Source: CAYNFH01 sp964396385
GTDB taxonomy: Bacteria; Armatimonadota; Chthonomonadetes; Chthonomonadales; CAJBBX01
NCBI GenBank assembly: GCA_964396385.1
Contig: CAYNFH010000028.1
Coordinates: forward strand, 1-40,499
Length of the DNA: 40,499 nt
Direction of reading: 5' to 3'
Below the pieces are notes generated by a model. That model ran no database searches. It was not told where the DNA came from and worked only from the letters and a program-made list of their open reading frames with translations. The position numbers were made by a program, and so were the translations under genes. Positions 37,362-40,499 of this stretch are shown in pieces (position 1 is the first letter of the stretch; each line of letters opens with the position of its first letter).

Positions 37362-38204
37362 CTAGCCCAAGACCGTGAGATTTTGTCTCCCGGCCCAGGA
37401 GTTGCCGGGCTGGAGCTCCACAGGCGTGCCGATCAGGGCGGGCTCCACGCACACGAACCGACGGTAGCCATCCGGCTCCAGGTCGGCCAGGGTCGCCCCG
37501 CGCTGCGGGCCGGGGTTCCAAACCACCGCGTCTGGGAACAGGTTCTTCTGTATCAGGATAGTGGCCCCCGGCTCCGCCAGCTCAAGGTGGTCCGGGGCAT
37601 TCAGGTAGATGCGGTCCACCTCTCCCCGGATGGTGAGCTCCTCCTCCGCTTGCCGCCCCTGCGTGCCTCCCGAGGCGGTATCCACGTAGGTGAGCCCCTC
37701 CAGTCCGCGCACCCGCACCTGTTCCAGATCGTGGACCACCAGATAGGTGTGCAGCGCGGCCGCAAAGGTGAACGGCGCATCTCCGGAGTTGGAGACTGTC
37801 AGCGTGGCCTCGAGCGACTGTCCGCCAACGCTGATGTAGAGCTCGAGAACGAACGGATGGGGCCACAAGGCCAGAGTCTCGTCGGACGGGTCGAGCCGGA
37901 ACATCGCCGCGGCACGGCCGCCGAGGTCCTCTTCCAGAGTCGCCAGCTCCCACACGCTGGTCCTGGCGAATCCGTGCTTGGGTAGGGTTCCCCGGTTGGA
38001 GAACTGCGGGAAGACGACGGGGATCCCGCCCCGGATGGCCGCCCCCGGCGCGAACTCGGAGGCGGCGCTCAGGAACAGCCGCTCCCGGCCGTCCGCCGGT
38101 ATCCAGGACGTGACGTGCGCGCCGTGCAGGTATACGTCGGCCTGCGCCCCATCCGGCGCCCGCAGCACTACCTTCTCCAGTCCGCCGTTGCCCTGTACTC
38201 TCAA
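37362..38204 (-). CDS. D-hexose-6-phosphate mutarotase (YeaD-type aldose epimerase)
   Basis: A 280-residue enzyme interconverting alpha and beta anomers of glucose-6-phosphate and related sugars in the cytosol. Residues AAIRGGIPVVFPQFSN (55-70), KHGFAR (76-81), ALHTYL (150-155, catalytic His152), and FVCVEPALIGTPVELQPGNS (250-269, catalytic Glu254) are family hallmarks. No insert or truncation is apparent. No sugar-uptake or glycolytic genes sit beside it. The start is the first in-frame Met and has no strong Shine-Dalgarno. Confidence 0.92.
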   Translation of the reverse strand: MRVQGNGGLEKVVLRAPDGAQADVYLHGAHVTSWIPADGRERLFLSAASEFAPGAAIRGGIPVVFPQFSNRGTLPKHGFARTSVWELATLEEDLGGRAAAMFRLDPSDETLALWPHPFVLELYISVGGQSLEATLTVSNSGDAPFTFAAALHTYLVVHDLEQVRVRGLEGLTYVDTASGGTQGRQAEEELTIRGEVDRIYLNAPDHLELAEPGATILIQKNLFPDAVVWNPGPQRGATLADLEPDGYRRFVCVEPALIGTPVELQPGNSWAGRQNLTVLG

Positions 38205-38313
38205 CTCTCAATCCTCATTCCCCTGCGTAAAGCCCGCGACTGCCTGCGATGTGGGTTTCCGTTCGGGCGGGCCGGCACGGCTTCCTGCCTCGGGCGCCAA
38301 AGGAGGTGAGCGC

Positions 38314-38421
38314 ATGCGGGCCGACGAATCCTCGGCGCGTAAGTCCCAATCGCCGCTAAGGCGACTATCCCGATCACCCAGCTCAAGCCCGGGCATACGG
38401 GCAACGCCCAAGGAGGAGTGA
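38314..38421 (+). CDS. 35-codon ORF coupled to the downstream exported protein
   Basis: A short frame encoding MRADESSARKSQSPLRRLSR and then SPSSSPGIRATPKEE. It has an excellent Shine-Dalgarno (AGGAGGTG, 38301-38308, 5 bases before ATG). Its TGA lies one base before the ATG of the next gene, and the next gene's AGGAGG is inside it. The peptide is basic, Ser/Pro-rich and without a domain. The layout suggests a translated leader that couples ribosomes to the exported protein gene, or a small protein in its own right. Confidence 0.55.
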   Translation: MRADESSARKSQSPLRRLSRSPSSSPGIRATPKEE

Positions 38422-38422
38422 G

Positions 38423-39229
38423 ATGAACCGCAAGACGTCTGCGATGGCGCTCTGGTCTGCCGTTTGCCTGATCATGGCCGTCGGCGTCGCGACGCCGGCA
38501 TCGGCGGAACAGTACTTCTACAAGGGCCATGATGCCACTTATCCGAACATCCAGATGGAGCTGTATATCACCAAGGCATCGGGGCCAGGCTATGACGCCA
38601 CCGGGTCCATCTACGTGGGAAACATCCGTTATCAGGTGAAGGGAACCTTCAGCGGGACGAGTCTATCCGCCACCGTGGCCTACCCGCTGCAGTACTCCGG
38701 TACGGCGGCGCGGGTTCCCGTGACGGGCAGCCTCAGCGGCGGAGCCCTGGGGAGGAGCACGCTGAGCGCATCGACAGGCAACGTGCTCATCTCGGGCAAG
38801 TACTACATGCTGAAGTTCATGCTCACACCTCCCGCCACGGTGCCCGTGCCAGTACCTGTGCCCGGGCCGAGGCCCGGACCGGCGCCTGCTCCCACAGTGG
38901 CGCAGGATTTCCGCGGGAGCGCGAGCTTCGGGTTTACCAAGGTGGAGCTGCTAATGCACTTCCAGCCGAACGGCACGGCGTACAGGGTGTCCGGGCAGGC
39001 GACCGTCCATTCCGTCCGGCCGCGAGACCAGACGACGGTGCTCCGTATTGCGGGCGCCTACAGCCCGGGCTCTGTCCCGGCGAGGATGACGGTGACCGGC
39101 GCGCCCCCGGCGCCGGGGACGAATCCACTGCTCACCTGTACGCTCCATGGGAAAACACTGAACTGCCAGATGACGGGAATGCCCGCGCTGGGAATCACGA
39201 ACCTCTACATCACAGCCAAGGCTCCGTAA
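38423..39229 (+). CDS. Exported protein with two similar beta domains and a Pro linker
   Basis: A 268-residue protein with a clear signal peptide (ALWSAVCLIMAVGVATPASA, cleavage near ASA-EQ). Residues 30-135 and 160-268 each form a beta-rich domain and look like weak duplicates (FYKGHDATYPNIQMELYITK versus FRGSASFGFTKVELLMHFQP; YQVKGTFSGTSLSATVAY versus LRIAGAYSPGSVPARMTV). A linker of Pro/Val repeats (VPVPVPVPGPRPGPAPAP) separates them. No family is recognised. The start has a strong AGGAGG. It is the middle gene of a tight set: 1 base after the 35-codon ORF and 3 bases before the amidase gene. Confidence 0.75.
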   Translation: MNRKTSAMALWSAVCLIMAVGVATPASAEQYFYKGHDATYPNIQMELYITKASGPGYDATGSIYVGNIRYQVKGTFSGTSLSATVAYPLQYSGTAARVPVTGSLSGGALGRSTLSASTGNVLISGKYYMLKFMLTPPATVPVPVPVPGPRPGPAPAPTVAQDFRGSASFGFTKVELLMHFQPNGTAYRVSGQATVHSVRPRDQTTVLRIAGAYSPGSVPARMTVTGAPPAPGTNPLLTCTLHGKTLNCQMTGMPALGITNLYITAKAP

Positions 39230-39232
39230 CCG

Positions 39233-40090
39233 ATGAGATCTCGTACCCTCCAGGTCTCCTGCGTCCAGTTGCACTGGGCGCAGTCCCTGGAGCGCAACCT
39301 GAAAAGCGTGGTCCAGTACACGCGCCAGGCCGCGGAGGAGGGCAGCCGGGTGGTGCTCTTCCCGGAAGCGTGCCTCACGAGCTACTACTTCCCGTTCGTG
39401 GTCGACCTCTCGCCCGGGGCGGTGCAGGAAGCGCTGGATGAGGCCTGCCGCGCCGCGGCGGAGTGCGGCATCTGGTCCATCGTAGGGACCATCCGGCGCA
39501 CGCCGGACCGGTTCCTCAACCTGGCGCACGTCATCTCGCCGGAGGGCCGTATAGCGTTCGAGTACGCCAAGGTGCACATGGCGGGCCGCGACGAGCAGAA
39601 GTACTGCCGTGGAGGGGACAAGCTTTCGCTGTTCGAGATAGATGGCATCCTCTGCACGCTGGTTATCTGCCGGGACGGGCGCCACCCGGAACTCTACCGC
39701 ATCCCCGCCATGGCGGGGGCGCAGGTTCTCTTCCATCCCTCCTGCAGCTCGGACGAGATAGAGGCGGTGGCGTGGAAGCGGCTGTCCGGCCGGGCCCAGC
39801 AGCCCGCCGGTCCCAGCACGCGGATCTTCCACTGCGTGGCGAATACGGTGGGGCAGTCGCCGGACGGCAAGCAGACGTCCAGCGGGGCGTCGTTCATCCG
39901 GGAGCCGTCCGGGATTCCGCTGGCGGAAGGCGGGTGGTACCAGGAGGAGATGATAACGGCCGTGCTGGACTTGGAACGGGCGGATAGAGGCTACGCGCAG
40001 GACAGCCTGAAGGACCCGCCGTTCCTCCGTCCTTACTGGGAGCAGATGATCCAGGCGGCCCGCGAGCGGGCGGACATTGAACCAGAGTGA
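39233..40090 (+). CDS. Carbon-nitrogen hydrolase (nitrilase superfamily)
   Basis: A 285-residue cytosolic hydrolase. The catalytic triad of the nitrilase superfamily is visible: Glu45 (FPEACL), Lys113 (EYAKVHM) and Cys146 (VICRDGRHPE). Members cut amides, carbamyls or nitriles through a Cys acyl-enzyme. The CRDGRHPELYRIPAMAGAQV stretch is typical of amidases and beta-ureidopropionase-like enzymes; the substrate cannot be read. It starts 3 bases after the preceding stop, so it is in an operon with the exported protein. Confidence 0.9.
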   Translation: MRSRTLQVSCVQLHWAQSLERNLKSVVQYTRQAAEEGSRVVLFPEACLTSYYFPFVVDLSPGAVQEALDEACRAAAECGIWSIVGTIRRTPDRFLNLAHVISPEGRIAFEYAKVHMAGRDEQKYCRGGDKLSLFEIDGILCTLVICRDGRHPELYRIPAMAGAQVLFHPSCSSDEIEAVAWKRLSGRAQQPAGPSTRIFHCVANTVGQSPDGKQTSSGASFIREPSGIPLAEGGWYQEEMITAVLDLERADRGYAQDSLKDPPFLRPYWEQMIQAARERADIEPE

Positions 40091-40133
40091 CGCATGATGC
40101 AATGCCAGAGAAGAGGTAGCAGGGAGGACCATA

Positions 40134-40376
40134 TTGCCCATCACTTTGTCTCCTGAAGTCGAAAGGAAAGTTCGGGACGTGGCGCACCGGCTCGGCGTAG
40201 ACCCGGAAAAGTACGCGGAATCGGCCGTGCGGCGCAGTATCGAAGCAGATGATCGGCTGCGGCGAGCGTTCGAAGAGGCCGCCAAGGACCCGCAGTTTCT
40301 GGAGGACGTCCGCCAGACGGTGAAGGATTTCGTATCCGCAGATAGTGAGACTGCACGGATGATCGATGCAGATTGA
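40134..40376 (+). CDS. Small RHH/antitoxin-like protein
   Basis: An 80-residue protein from TTG 40134 with GGAGG about 6 bases upstream. MPITLSPEVERKVRDVAHRL, then GVDPEKYAESAVRRSIEADD, resembles the strand-helix-helix start of ribbon-helix-helix antitoxins, followed by an acidic helical tail. No partner toxin is seen in the remaining 120 bases. A 24-codon frame (ATG 40366) overlaps its end and has no recognised features. Confidence 0.65.
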   Translation: MPITLSPEVERKVRDVAHRLGVDPEKYAESAVRRSIEADDRLRRAFEEAAKDPQFLEDVRQTVKDFVSADSETARMIDAD

Positions 40377-40499
40377 ATCGCCTCATCCGGGAGCGAAGCG
40401 TCGGTTCTTGCGTAAAGTAGGTACCGTGTGCGCATTCTAACAGAGCGGCTCGGGGGGACAGTCCGTTTCAGAAAGTGGCCGGCCTTTGGCCTTCATCCG

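Noticed and set aside
38951..40435. A 494-codon minus-strand frame
   Set aside because: It is antisense to the exported protein and the amidase, both with clear family or signal-peptide features.

Overview
The window is high-GC bacterial chromosome, mostly accessory in character. The gene content fits Armatimonadota best: a DUF1559-type pseudopilin with an H-X9-DG motif, a BTAD/NB-ARC/TPR regulator and its domain-shuffled relatives, HAF-repeat and Calx-beta secreted proteins, secreted GH5 and GH43 glycosidases, and a DUF5117/DUF4953 zinc protease. A planctomycete or other relative is not excluded, because no rRNA or ribosomal protein marker is present. No tRNA, rRNA, CRISPR array, transposase, integrase or phage gene was seen.

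Layout. 0-5.4 kb: the end of a HAF-repeat gene carrying an in-frame stop, an aldo/keto reductase, small hypotheticals, a CPCC zinc-ribbon protein, the biotin transporter BioY and a BON lipoprotein. 4.5-12.1 kb: a minus-strand block with a HEAT-repeat membrane protein translationally coupled to a large secreted metalloprotease, then a 1060-aa BTAD regulator. 12.3-16.6 kb: a YadA-head-like protein, a FabZ-like hotdog protein, a GH5 glycosidase, and two pseudopilins divergent from an XRE/periplasmic-binding regulator. 18-19.2 kb: an orphan Rieske oxygenase. 19.4-22.7 kb: an ECF sigma factor with a very large anti-sigma protein. 22.8-24.0 kb: about 1.2 kb of hairpin-rich DNA without a convincing gene. 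24-33.3 kb: a zinc-ribbon/TPR protein, an exported hypothetical, GH43, a TIM-barrel-like protein, DinB, a PQQ-like propeller with Calx-beta, an alpha/beta hydrolase and a DUF2227 protein. 33.4-40.4 kb: a lipocalin-like secreted protein, an ankyrin protein, an orphan Phd antitoxin with a clear operator and a broken toxin start, a membrane TPR protein, a hexose-6-phosphate mutarotase, a tightly packed trio (35-aa ORF, exported protein, nitrilase-family amidase) and a small RHH-like gene.

The strongest unexplained signal is a set of interspersed short repeats: G/C palindromes and 7-9 bp-unit tandem arrays. They sit between genes and also lie in frame inside genes. They lengthen a pseudopilin leader to about 55 residues, form a linker of about 50 aa in the BTAD regulator, make up part of the cytoplasmic linker of the anti-sigma protein, and supply the C-terminus of the ankyrin protein. 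Several arrays occur as inverted pairs at gene boundaries. A second theme is one C-terminal TPR module of the NB-ARC regulator type used in three different contexts: a full regulator, a zinc-ribbon protein lacking the ATPase, and a membrane-anchored protein.
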